Shown: positions 22,966-30,637, counted from the first letter of the stretch. The stretch: DNA of 41,091 nt from DAOUJW01 sp034421015 (GCA_034421015.1 DAOUKT010000029.1:1-41091); one strand, 5' to 3'. A program made the numbers and translations. Notes: generated by a model not told the origin, from the sequence alone.

Positions 22966-22994
22966 ATTATTACAAATGGCCCTTTTCTTGTCAA
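22966..22994 (-). promoter_or_regulatory. Promoter of cassette D
   Basis: TTGACA (22989-22994) and AATAAT (22966-22971) on the minus strand are 17 bp apart. The leader is about 30 nt to the TTG start codon. Confidence 0.8.
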
Positions 22995-23127
22995 TGTGCT
23001 GCATCAGTAAGGCTATCCAATTGCGTATTGCGTCGTATAACGCCTGCATAACGGCGATAATGCCCACTCAGCTATTTCGTGAGCTTAGGAGGCCTTTCTA
23101 TCCCGGAAACACCTGCAGGCGCTTCTG

Positions 23128-23156
23128 TTGCTGGAGAATACCCGATTGTGTAGAAT
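23128..23156 (+). promoter_or_regulatory. Promoter of hicBA
   Basis: TTGCTG (23128-23133) and TAGAAT (23151-23156) are 17 bp apart. Start of transcription is expected near 23163, 40 bases before hicB. Confidence 0.6.
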
Positions 23157-23202
23157 GCGGGTGTATGAGAATGCCTTTGAGATGGGCTAAAGCGGATAGC
23201 AG

Positions 23203-23448
23203 ATGATAGCAAGGATACCGTTGGTCCTGGAGCCTCAGCCTGAAGGTGGGTACACTGTCACCTCTCCGTTGTTGCCGGAGTTGATTACCGAGGGTGACAC
23301 CATCCTGGAATGCCTGGCCAATGCCGAGGATGTCTTTGCGGTAGTTTTGGAGATATACGAGGACGAGGGACGTCCTCTGCCGTCGGGTATTCACGTGGAC
23401 GATGCCAACGGCCCGGTGTCTGTGGAGGCCATTGTCTCCGTGACGTGA
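23203..23448 (+). CDS. hicB: HicB-family antitoxin
   Basis: The 81-residue protein has the HicB partial RNase H-like fold: IPLVLEPQPEGGYTVTSPLLPELITEGDTILECLANAEDVFAVVLEIYEDEGRPLP is the classic pattern with the GD-x-x-E-C-L-A-N-A helix. It has no C-terminal helix-turn-helix, so the DNA-binding part of larger HicB proteins is absent. It should bind and neutralise HicA. It is the first gene of the pair, and its stop codon overlaps the toxin start. The order is antitoxin-toxin, the reverse of canonical hicAB. Confidence 0.85.
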   Translation: MIARIPLVLEPQPEGGYTVTSPLLPELITEGDTILECLANAEDVFAVVLEIYEDEGRPLPSGIHVDDANGPVSVEAIVSVT

Positions 23449-23657
23449 GATACCGGGACGCTGCCCGCAAGCTGGTAGAGCTTGGATGTTATGAGATTCC
23501 GACGCGAAGCCGCGGCTCTCATAGGAGATGGTTCAATCCTCAAACTGGAAAAAACGCCCCTTTGCCCGACCGGGGCGGGCGCGACCTGAAGATCGGAACC
23601 CTGCGCTCAGCGATCAGGCAGTTGGGCTTGGACTGGAATGAGTTTCAGCGAATATGA
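23445..23657 (+). CDS. hicA: HicA-family mRNA interferase toxin
   Basis: This 70-residue protein begins RYRDAARKLVELGCYEI. It contains SRGSHRRWFNPQTGK with the catalytic-type His (residue 26), and ends LKIGTLRSAIRQLGLDWNEF, the full HicA double-stranded-RNA-binding-like fold. HicA cleaves mRNA when free of HicB. I place the start at GTG 23445, which overlaps the hicB stop by four bases (GTGA), so translation is coupled to the antitoxin. A longer frame from 23310 overlaps hicB and is not real. Confidence 0.85.
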   Translation: MRYRDAARKLVELGCYEIPTRSRGSHRRWFNPQTGKNAPLPDRGGRDLKIGTLRSAIRQLGLDWNEFQRI

Positions 23658-23816
23658 AGTCACTGCGGGGGACTTCAGCCGGATGACGAGTTGGGAACCG
23701 GCGGCGCTCCCGCCTAAACACGCTCCCAGTGGGCCCGTCATCTATGTGTGACGGGGGAACTGTGCACACAGCTTGTCGAAGTGCGTGAGCTGGTACAACG
23801 ACTTCAGTTGGGCCGC

Positions 23817-23838
23817 GACTCTCGCAGGCGCGAGAGTC
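23817..23838 (-). terminator. Hairpin downstream of the DUF4276 gene
   Basis: GACTCTCGC (23817-23825) pairs with GCGAGAGTC (23830-23838) around a 4-base loop, just after the DUF4276 stop on the minus strand. It has no U-tract. It also lies past hicA on the other strand. Confidence 0.5.
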
Positions 23839-23848
23839 TATCCCCGTC

Positions 23849-24529
23849 CTACGCCATCTGCTCAAGTCTGGCTATCCACTCGCTGAACAGGGGGCACTCC
23901 CTACGAATGGCGTCCAGGCCAATTGCGTTGGCTGCTTCAACGCCCATCAGGGGCTTCTGGTAGCCCGGGTACAAGCCCAGAACGCGCTTGGAAGGGGCTG
24001 TCTCAGAGGAGTCGTTGATCTCTTCCGGGGAACTGAAGCCCGCGCGTATAGTCTGGAGGCTGACAGACAGGTCGGGCTTTCCAATATTACGAGCGAACTC
24101 AATCGGGTCGCTGAACAGCAGGCCCTCGAATTCGTGCATAACCACATAGGGAACAAACCGTTGGGTTTCAAAATCGCCGCCAAGAGAACTGGCGATATCA
24201 TCCTGGATGGCCCGCTCTACTCCAGCAGCCCGCTCTCTTAGGCTGCTGAAGTTTGCCGACTCCCTGCGCCCCGGCCAGGTATCCGGCAGCCCATAGTAAT
24301 CCACCATTGTGGTAACAAAGGCTGCGCTGTCCTCCTTCAGGTGCTTAAGGATGTCCAAGCGAGTGGAGGCCCATTGCCGTATACCGCCGCGACGGCTGCG
24401 TTGGCGGGTGTTCCCAAGCAGGCGAGCGCTGACGGCAGTGTACCCGAAGGCGTACAGGTGCGGGGCAAGCACTTGGCTTACAAAGTTCTCCTCCGTCTGG
24501 CCCTCCACCAGTGCAAGAATACGGGTCAT
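23849..24529 (-). CDS. DUF4276 family protein (TOPRIM-like), partner of the AAA ATPase
   Basis: The protein has 226 residues. It begins MTRILALVEGQTEENFVSQVL, where the Glu of VEGQTE is the first acidic residue of a TOPRIM-like fold. TTMVDYYGLPDTWPG carries the second motif, and VMHEFEGLLFSD and PGYQKPLMG are conserved downstream. DUF4276 proteins commonly pair with an AAA15/AAA21 ATPase in putative anti-phage systems, comparable in layout to AbiL or PARIS, where the TOPRIM protein is a nuclease-like effector. I chose ATG 24529, five bases from the ATPase stop; a longer frame overlaps that gene. Confidence 0.8.
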   Translation of the reverse strand: MTRILALVEGQTEENFVSQVLAPHLYAFGYTAVSARLLGNTRQRSRRGGIRQWASTRLDILKHLKEDSAAFVTTMVDYYGLPDTWPGRRESANFSSLRERAAGVERAIQDDIASSLGGDFETQRFVPYVVMHEFEGLLFSDPIEFARNIGKPDLSVSLQTIRAGFSSPEEINDSSETAPSKRVLGLYPGYQKPLMGVEAANAIGLDAIRRECPLFSEWIARLEQMA

Positions 24530-24533
24530 TCCG

Positions 24534-25775
24534 TCATTCTGGGCTCGGCCGGCCGCCCAGTTCGTTTTTCTCCCACAGCTGTCCCAGGCTGTAGCTCTCC
24601 AGCCAAGGCGCAAGCCGGGAAGCATCGAGCTGGTTGAATTGTGTGGCCCCGTTTACCCGCTCCGCTACTAGAACCTCCTCCGGCTCAAAGTGGTCCAGAA
24701 GAAGGGAGGACTGGGTAGAGACTATAACCTGCGCTTCCGTTGAAGCCTGCCTCATAAGCGACGCCAGCAGGGTAATGGCGTAGGGGTGCATACCCAGTTC
24801 TGGTTCGTCTACCATGATCACAGACGGCCTGTACTCAGCGGGCTGAAGGAACAGGGAAGCCAGCGCAATGAAGCGCAGTGTACCGTCGGACAGGGAAGAC
24901 GCGTCAAAATAGGCGTCTGTGCCCTCGTGTACCCACTCCAGACGCATATTGTCCGGGTTCAGCCTCAGCGGCTCCAAGCGGAAGTCACGAAAGAACGGCG
25001 CCGCCTGCCTTATTGCGCCCAGGATCAGACTATAGGAGTCAGGCTGCTTTTCACGGAGCAGGTACAGGAAGGGAGCCAAGTTAGACCCATCCGGGCGCAG
25101 GTAGCGGTTGTCATTCACACCTGCCGTCTTCTTCATAGGGGAGTCAAAGCCGGTGTCGTGGAAGTGGTAGAGACGCAATCTGTCAAAGTGGCTCCGCACG
25201 CGGGCCAACAAACTTCTAGAGAGCATAGAGGGTATAGAGGGTATAGAGGGTATAGAGGGTATAGAGGGTCTAAGGGGTCTAGAAGGCCTAGAGGGTCTAG
25301 AGAGTCTAGAGGGTCTAAGGGGCCTAGAGGGCCTAAGGGGTCTAGAAGGTCTAGCGAGTCGGCTTATCCCGGCTTCCAGTCCAACGCGTCTTAAGCTTTC
25401 TGAGTATGGCTCCTCCGGGTATCTTGCTTTGTCCCAGAAATAGGCGAACTCGCCCAATGGAACCAGCCTGTCGACGCTATCGGGTTCAAGGTTGACTTCG
25501 TACTGGTTAACTCCATCTGCAAATGAGATATGAATGTGGACTCGCTTAGTGACCTTGGAGCCAAAATGCAGGATCCTTTCGGCCCCTCCCTGACGGAGAA
25601 CGTACTCCTGCAAGCGCCCCTGTCTTATGGCGTTCAGGAATGAAAACACGCCAAGGAAGTTGGACTTGCCGGAGCCGTTGGGCCCTATGAGCGCGGTGAG
25701 GGGTCCGAGCTTCAACTTCTCAATGGACGCAATGCTCTTGAAGCCCTCTACGGTTATGAAGTCAAGCTCGGCCAT
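24534..25775 (-). CDS. AAA-family ATPase (AAA15/AAA21, OLD-like) with tripeptide repeat insert
   Basis: The 413-residue ATPase has an ABC/SMC-type nucleotide-binding domain. Walker A is GPNGSGKSN (about residues 32-40), the signature-like segment is LSDGTLRF, Walker B is IMVDEPELGMHP, and the switch is STQSSLLL. The start MAELDFITVEGFKSI is typical of stand-alone AAA ATPases in phage-defence modules. Residues about 140-184 are an RPS/RPL/IPS tripeptide repeat encoded by a 9-bp minisatellite. This insert is absent from ordinary family members and lies between conserved blocks. It probably senses a trigger and controls the DUF4276 partner, which starts 4 bases after its stop. Confidence 0.85.
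   Translation of the reverse strand: MAELDFITVEGFKSIASIEKLKLGPLTALIGPNGSGKSNFLGVFSFLNAIRQGRLQEYVLRQGGAERILHFGSKVTKRVHIHISFADGVNQYEVNLEPDSVDRLVPLGEFAYFWDKARYPEEPYSESLRRVGLEAGISRLARPSRPLRPSRPLRPSRLSRPSRPSRPLRPSIPSIPSIPSIPSMLSRSLLARVRSHFDRLRLYHFHDTGFDSPMKKTAGVNDNRYLRPDGSNLAPFLYLLREKQPDSYSLILGAIRQAAPFFRDFRLEPLRLNPDNMRLEWVHEGTDAYFDASSLSDGTLRFIALASLFLQPAEYRPSVIMVDEPELGMHPYAITLLASLMRQASTEAQVIVSTQSSLLLDHFEPEEVLVAERVNGATQFNQLDASRLAPWLESYSLGQLWEKNELGGRPSPE
25224..25358 (-). repeat. 9-bp minisatellite inside the ATPase gene
   Basis: There are fifteen consecutive 9-base units. On the plus strand the first five are (C/T)ATAGAGGG. Ten TCTAGAGGG-type variants follow, with substitutions such as TCTAAGGGG and CCTAGAGGG. 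The five TATAGAGGG-type units are nearly identical, which indicates recent expansion. Because the unit is 9 bases, copy-number change keeps the reading frame. Confidence 0.95.
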
Positions 25776-25878
25776 TACACTGCTTCTCTAATGTCGCTCT
25801 TATAGGGAAGAGCAGGGCAACGCCACCCCGCTTTCGATGTTTGTATCACATCCCGGCTTGCCGCCGCAAGCCGCCGCC

Positions 25879-28266
25879 CTACGTAATCGTGCCGCTGGCT
25901 GCCAGGTCCTGTATCTGGTCGTGGTCAAGGCCCAGGATGCCCATGAAGACGTACATGTTGTCCTGGCCCCGAACGGGGTTGGCGTCTCCGGCCCAGCCGG
26001 GAGTCTCCGACAGGTGCACGTTGACGCCCTTGTAGTCGATAACGCCCAGGTCTTTGTGGTCAATGGAGACAATGGCTCCGGGCCGTGAGCGCAGGTGGTT
26101 GTCGTAGTAGAGGTCCTCGCCGCTGGCCACAACGCCCGCGGGGACCCCGGCCTTCTGCAACGTGTTCATCAGCAGCCGGGGCGTGAGGCGACTGGTCCAC
26201 TCTCCTACATCCCTGTCCAACTCCTCCTTGTTCTCGATGCGGCCTGAGAGTGTCTGAAACCGCTCCTCCTGCGCCCAGGCGGGGCGTCCCATTGCCTGAA
26301 CCAGGGCCTGCCACTCATCGTCGGAGCCGACCTCAATGGCGCACCAGGCGTCGTGTCCGAGGCAGGGATAGACGTCGTGGGGTGCATGGGTGTCGCTGAG
26401 GTTGCCTCTGGGCTGGGCGACGCGGCCGTTCATGAGGTAGTCCATGTACGCAACGCCCATCAGGTGGGCCGTCGCCTCGACCTGAGCGATCTCCATGAAC
26501 TGACCCTCGCCGGTGCGCTCGCGCCACTCCAGGGCCGCTGCGACCGCAAGGGAGGCAAAGGAGCCGGTGACGAAGTCAGGGTAGGGCATCTTGATGCGGG
26601 TGTTCAGGGGCGACTCCGGATGGCCCCAGATGTGCGTGAGTCCGGTCAGGCCCATGACCTGCTGGCCGTAGGCAAGGTAGTCGCTGATTGGGCCGGTGCT
26701 GCCCATGCCGGGCATCGCGATCATGATCAGGTCCGGCTTGCCCTGGCGCAGGTCGTCGTAGCCGATGCCCAGCTTGTCCATGACGCCGGGCTTGAAGTTC
26801 TCGACGACGACGTCGCTGGCGTTGACCAGGTCCTTGATTAGCTCCTTGCCTCCGGGCCTGCGGGCGTCGGCGACGCAGCTGAGCTTGCACCTGTTCAGCT
26901 CCTGGGGCTCCTGCGGCGGCGGCGCGCCCGCCTCCTCGATCTTGATGGTCTCCGCCCCGAAGGTAGCCAGGTAACGTGTGGAGACGGGTCCGGCCACGGC
27001 CCTGGTGAAATCCGCGACGCGGATGTCGCTCAGGGGCTTGTAGGACTTTGGGACGGCGGCGGCGGACTCAGCGCCGGGGAAATCGTGGCGACGAGGCTGT
27101 ACGTCGTTGATCTCCTGCAGGACTTCCTGGGTGTGCTGGCCCAGCAGAGGGGCGGGTCGAGCCGGCTGCCAGGGGGAAGCGCCAAGCTGGACGGGAGGGC
27201 CGGGGGCGCGGTGCCTGCCGATAACGGGATGGTCCATCTCGACGAAGAACCCCCGAGCCTCCGTGTGCGGATGGTGGACAAAGCCGTCGATCGTGGTCAC
27301 GGGTGTGACCGGGATGCCTACGCGCTGGCCCCGCTCCACAAACTCGTCGCACTCCACGGTCTCGGTGTACTCCTCCAGCAGCGTGTCGATGAGCTCCCGG
27401 TTCTCCCGGCGGACGGTCCTGTTCATCCAAACGTCCTCGGAGAGTATGGGGTGCTCCATGATGTCCCGGGCGAGACGCCCGAAATGGAGGTCGTTGTACA
27501 CGGAGATGTTGGCGTACTTGCCGTCGCCGCACAGGTAGGTGTTGACCGCGCCAAAGGGCGAGTGCTTGCCCTCCCTGCGGGTGATAACGTTCTCATGGGA
27601 GTAGCGGTAGATGTAGGGGTGCTCCGCCGATATGGTGGCCTCCTGTAGTGAGAGGTCGACGTGCTGCCCGCGGCCGGTGGTCCGACGCGCGCGGACGGCC
27701 AGCAGCGCGCCGAAGGCCGCCTGCACGCAGCCGACCTGCGCCGTAATCTCGAATGGGGCCATGCAGGGACGCGCGCCGTCGTCGCCGTTGGCTATCATCA
27801 TGCCGGACGTCGACTGGGTTACGAGGTCGCCGCCGCGGTAGCCGGAGTGGGGGCCGGTCTGGCCGAAGGGCGTGATGGAGACGTAGACCAGGCCCGGGTT
27901 CAGCTCACGAAGCTGCTCGTAGCCCAGGCCGAGGCGCGCCAGATAGCCCGGCTGCCGGTCCTCGACGAGGATGTCGGCGCGCTCCGCCAGCCCCCGGGCG
28001 GTTTCGCGGCCTTCGGGCGCGTCCAGGTCTATGACGGCGCTGCGCTTGCTGCGGTTGGCGTGGATGAAGCGGAGGCTGCGCTCCGGGCCGGGCTCGTCAC
28101 CGGCGAAGGGGGCCATGCGGCGGGTGGGGTCGCCCTCGGGCGGCTCAATCTTGATGACGTCTGCGCCCAGGTCACCCAGGGCCCGGGGGCACATCTGGCC
28201 CAGGCCGTTGGTGAGATCCAGGATGCGGAGGTGGTCGAGGGCTGCGGCCGGCTGCGATTGGGTCAT
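25879..28266 (-). CDS. Class III (CaiB/BaiF) CoA-transferase, two domains fused
   Basis: The 795-residue protein is two complete CaiB/BaiF units in tandem (about 1-400 and 405-795), linked by an Ala/Pro region. Each has the opening strand (RILDLTNGLGQMCPRALGDLGADVIKIE; RVADFTRAVAGPVSTRYLATFGAETIKIE), the FGQTGP or GMGSTGP loop, and the TG-x-GQ motif. In the second half MPYPDFVTGSF has Asp at the position of the catalytic aspartate that carries CoA. In the first half the same place reads APFEITAQVG, with Glu. Enzymes of this class move CoA between carboxylic acids. The substrate is not predictable, but the nearby thiolase cassettes suggest acyl-CoA breakdown. Shine-Dalgarno GGAGG precedes the ATG. 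Confidence 0.88.
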   Translation of the reverse strand: MTQSQPAAALDHLRILDLTNGLGQMCPRALGDLGADVIKIEPPEGDPTRRMAPFAGDEPGPERSLRFIHANRSKRSAVIDLDAPEGRETARGLAERADILVEDRQPGYLARLGLGYEQLRELNPGLVYVSITPFGQTGPHSGYRGGDLVTQSTSGMMIANGDDGARPCMAPFEITAQVGCVQAAFGALLAVRARRTTGRGQHVDLSLQEATISAEHPYIYRYSHENVITRREGKHSPFGAVNTYLCGDGKYANISVYNDLHFGRLARDIMEHPILSEDVWMNRTVRRENRELIDTLLEEYTETVECDEFVERGQRVGIPVTPVTTIDGFVHHPHTEARGFFVEMDHPVIGRHRAPGPPVQLGASPWQPARPAPLLGQHTQEVLQEINDVQPRRHDFPGAESAAAVPKSYKPLSDIRVADFTRAVAGPVSTRYLATFGAETIKIEEAGAPPPQEPQELNRCKLSCVADARRPGGKELIKDLVNASDVVVENFKPGVMDKLGIGYDDLRQGKPDLIMIAMPGMGSTGPISDYLAYGQQVMGLTGLTHIWGHPESPLNTRIKMPYPDFVTGSFASLAVAAALEWRERTGEGQFMEIAQVEATAHLMGVAYMDYLMNGRVAQPRGNLSDTHAPHDVYPCLGHDAWCAIEVGSDDEWQALVQAMGRPAWAQEERFQTLSGRIENKEELDRDVGEWTSRLTPRLLMNTLQKAGVPAGVVASGEDLYYDNHLRSRPGAIVSIDHKDLGVIDYKGVNVHLSETPGWAGDANPVRGQDNMYVFMGILGLDHDQIQDLAASGTIT

Positions 28267-28298
28267 GGGGCGTCCTCCATGCCGTTGGGTCTGGCGCG

Positions 28299-28327
28299 AT
28301 TGTCTCAGGCGGACATTGAGGTGTCAA
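28299..28327 (-). promoter_or_regulatory. Promoter of the CoA-transferase gene
   Basis: TTGACA (28322-28327) and GACAAT (28299-28304) on the minus strand are 17 bp apart. The transcript would start near 28292, about 25 bases before the ATG at 28266. Confidence 0.75.
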
Positions 28328-28336
28328 CACGGGGTA

Positions 28337-29368
28337 TTAGGGCGGTGACGACTGCCCGTCTGAATCGTCGCCCCAACATACAGGTGAACCGTCTGCGCGG
28401 AGGGCGCAGGTGTGGTTATACCCGCTGCTGATGGCCTTGAAGGTCTCGCCCGCGGGTGGAGAGGCCAGGCCTAATCCATCATTACCCCAGCAGGTGGGAG
28501 AGGCATCTGCGCGCAGGGCGCAAGTGTGGGTGAACCCGCTACTCACTGATGTAAATCTCTCTCCCTCTGGCGGTGACGCTTGCCCAAAGTAGTCACCGAA
28601 GGTATCTGAGTTTTTGCCCCAGCATACGGGAGATCCGTCGGCACGGAGAGCGCAGGTATGATGACCGCCGTTGCTGATGTCGGTGAATATCTCACCTGTT
28701 GGAGACGATATCTGTCCATATTCGTCCCACCCCCAGCAGACTGGAGACCCGTCTGAGCGGAGGGCGCAGGTGTGGCTACCGCCGCTACTGATGTCGATGA
28801 AGCTCTCACCCGCGGGCGGCGAAGCTCGGCTATATCCATCATCGCCCCAGCAGACGGGGGATCCGTCTGAGCGGAGAGCGCAGGTATGAAGGGCTCCACT
28901 GCTGATAGATATGAACCTATTACCCATGGGTGGTGACACCTGGCCGAAGAAGTCTGCCCCCCAGCATACGGGAGATCCGTCGGCGCGAAGCGCACAGATG
29001 TGGTAGCTACCGCTACTGATTGAAGCGAACTTCTCATCTAGGGGTGGTGACAATTGTCCGTATTCATCGTCTCCCCAGCATACGGGAGATCCGTCTGAGC
29101 GGAGAGCGCAGGTGTGTAGTCGCCCACTGCTTATGGCGGAGAATTTAAGCGATTCAGGAGTGGAGGTCGGCATTGCTTCAATGGTGGCGGCCACGCTGGC
29201 TTCTACGGTAGCCGCCACAATGGTCGCGTTCACGCCTGCGACTATTGTGGCCTGGGTATCCGGTGTGCTGGCGGGTTCCTGGTCTTGGCACGCCAGGGTA
29301 GCTATCAAAGCTAAAGCCATCAATACTGCTATCGTCGGCTTGGTTATGAATAAACTGCGGAGCGGCAT
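28337..29368 (-). CDS. RCC1-like repeat lipoprotein (seven-bladed propeller)
   Basis: A signal peptide with lipobox (ALALIATLAC) is followed by an Ala/Thr/Val-rich stalk to about residue 75. Seven consecutive repeats follow of the type F-x-x-ISSG-x-x-HTCALR-x-DGSPVCWG-x-D-x-x-GQ-x-SPP-x-GE. Seven such units close an RCC1-type beta-propeller. Every repeat has two cysteines (TCAL and VCWG), which could pair in an extracellular protein. The fifth repeat has a six-residue insertion. The protein stops in the middle of the linker after repeat seven. Function is unknown; surface binding is likely. The repeats are also similar at DNA level, with a period of about 110 bases. Confidence 0.85.
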   Translation of the reverse strand: MPLRSLFITKPTIAVLMALALIATLACQDQEPASTPDTQATIVAGVNATIVAATVEASVAATIEAMPTSTPESLKFSAISSGRLHTCALRSDGSPVCWGDDEYGQLSPPLDEKFASISSGSYHICALRADGSPVCWGADFFGQVSPPMGNRFISISSGALHTCALRSDGSPVCWGDDGYSRASPPAGESFIDISSGGSHTCALRSDGSPVCWGWDEYGQISSPTGEIFTDISNGGHHTCALRADGSPVCWGKNSDTFGDYFGQASPPEGERFTSVSSGFTHTCALRADASPTCWGNDGLGLASPPAGETFKAISSGYNHTCALRADGSPVCWGDDSDGQSSPP

Positions 29369-29398
29369 ATCTTACCAGCATCCGGATCAATTGTTGTC

Positions 29399-29671
29399 CT
29401 AGCGACTGGCATCTATTCTCGAGAAAGACGGACGGATTACGTCCTCCACACCCACCTGCCGTATGAGATAGGGGCCACGCCCAAAGCGTTCTATGGCGAC
29501 TGCGGCCGCCTCCTGGAAGTCAAGATACGTTCCAATGAGTTCACCTTTATAGATGACAATCCATTCCTTGAGGTGCTTGGCCTCCAAGTCTTCGCGCATC
29601 TTCTCATAGGCGGCGATCTCTTCTGCGATGAGCGCCCTCTGCTCCTCTATCGATAGCAATCTCGTTTCCAT
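29399..29671 (-). CDS. Small conserved-type hypothetical protein (DUF5678-like)
   Basis: This is a 90-residue protein with an N-terminal acidic helix (EEQRALIAEEIAAYEKMREDLEAKH). A compact domain follows, with EWIVIYKGELIGTYLDFQEAAAVAIERFGRGPYLIRQVG. The pattern 'keep-working strand, turn, GELIG-T-Y, helix, FG-GPYLIR' resembles DUF5678-type small proteins found beside toxin-like or aspartic-protease-like genes. I see no such partner here. Assignment is by impression only. It lies between the RCC1 lipoprotein and the rhodanese on the same strand, with GGGGAG upstream of ATG. Confidence 0.55.
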   Translation of the reverse strand: METRLLSIEEQRALIAEEIAAYEKMREDLEAKHLKEWIVIYKGELIGTYLDFQEAAAVAIERFGRGPYLIRQVGVEDVIRPSFSRIDASR

Positions 29672-29742
29672 CTCCCCTCCACGTTCCCGGCACGTATCTG
29701 CATTGTTTCAGAGTGCCGTTTGCGCCATGACATAAGCCACCT

Positions 29743-30600
29743 TCACCCCGCCGTCTCCACCACTAGGGGCGTGTGGTCGCGGTTGGCCCACTCCACCATT
29801 GAGCCGTCGTAGTTGCGAACGCGGTTGTAGCCCAGGAGGGCCAGGATGAACGCTCCGTGCGCCGCACGGATGCCACCCTGTCAATAGGTGATGACCTGCT
29901 TGTCCGGCGTGACGCCCCGCTCCTCCAGCATGGCCCGAAGCTCTGCCGCGGGCTTCACGGTCTGGTGCTTGTCGCCGGTGACGAAGTTCACCCATTCCAG
30001 ATGCACTGCGCCGGGGATGTGGCCCGCGCGCTTGTTGCCCCGAGCGCCTGCGCCGGTCCACTCGTCGTCCGTGCGCACGTCCAGGAACACCGTGTCGGGA
30101 TCGCCGACGCGCGAGACGCCGTAGTCCAGCAGGCAGACCAGGTCCGGGTTCTCGGTTGAGACGAAAGAGGTCTCGGTCGGCCTCAGCGCGTCCGTCGAGG
30201 TCGGGCGGCCTTCGTCGTGCCACTTCTTCCAGCCGCCGTTGAGCATCCTGGCTTTGGTGTGACCGTAGTAGTTGAGCACCCACCACAGGCGGGCGGCGCG
30301 AGTGCCGCCTCCGGCGTCGTAGGAGACCACCGTCGTGTTGTTGCTGATGCCCATCCTGCCCATGAGCCGGGCGAAGTCATCCGCCGACGCCACAAGGGGG
30401 TAGTTGGCGGGATCGCTGGGGTAGTTGGGGTTCTTGATGAAGTTGTGCTCCGGGATGCCCACGGCGTTGGCGATGTGGGCGCGCTGGTAGAGGTCGTAGT
30501 TGTCGCAGTCCACAATGCGGACGTCGGGGTCGTTGAGATGCTCCTCAAGCCAGTCGGTCTCCACGAGAATCTCCGGGCGGGCGTAGCCTCCGGTAGTCAT
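29743..30600 (-). CDS. Two-domain rhodanese (sulfurtransferase), putative selenoprotein with Sec240
   Basis: This is a thiosulfate/3-mercaptopyruvate sulfurtransferase homologue with two rhodanese domains. Domain 1 (about 10-130) is non-catalytic, and domain 2 (about 165-285) carries the active loop. Reading from ATG 30600 (GGAGGTGAG upstream) reaches VITY and then an in-frame TGA at 29881-29883. The same frame continues QGGIRAAHGAFILALLGY ... NYDGSMVEWANRDHTPLV and stops at TGA 29743. Cysteine homologues read TY-C-QGGIRAAH, so the TGA sits exactly on the catalytic cysteine. A 7-bp GC-rich hairpin lies 10 bases after the TGA. Selenocysteine is the best reading; a point mutation or sequencing error (TGC to TGA) is the alternative. 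The product would be 285 residues. Confidence 0.8.
29852..29883 (-). promoter_or_regulatory. Candidate bacterial SECIS element in the rhodanese gene
   Basis: Immediately after the in-frame TGA (29881-29883) and a 10-base spacer, TCCGTGC (29870-29864) pairs with GCACGGA (29860-29854) around a GGC loop. Two further pairs are possible if A29871 bulges. The loop begins 17 bases after TGA, within the range usual for bacterial SECIS, and has G in the first two loop positions. Confidence 0.6.
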
Positions 30601-30637
30601 GACTCACCTCCGTAGGTATGCTGGGGTCGCTTCGCTG

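Noticed and set aside
25224..25358. CRISPR array
   Set aside because: Units are 9 bases with no spacers and lie inside a coding frame; this is a minisatellite.
29708..30286. Alternative frame covering the end of the rhodanese, or a simple frameshift/pseudogene reading
   Set aside because: The rhodanese frame itself continues past the TGA with complete conservation; no frameshift is needed.
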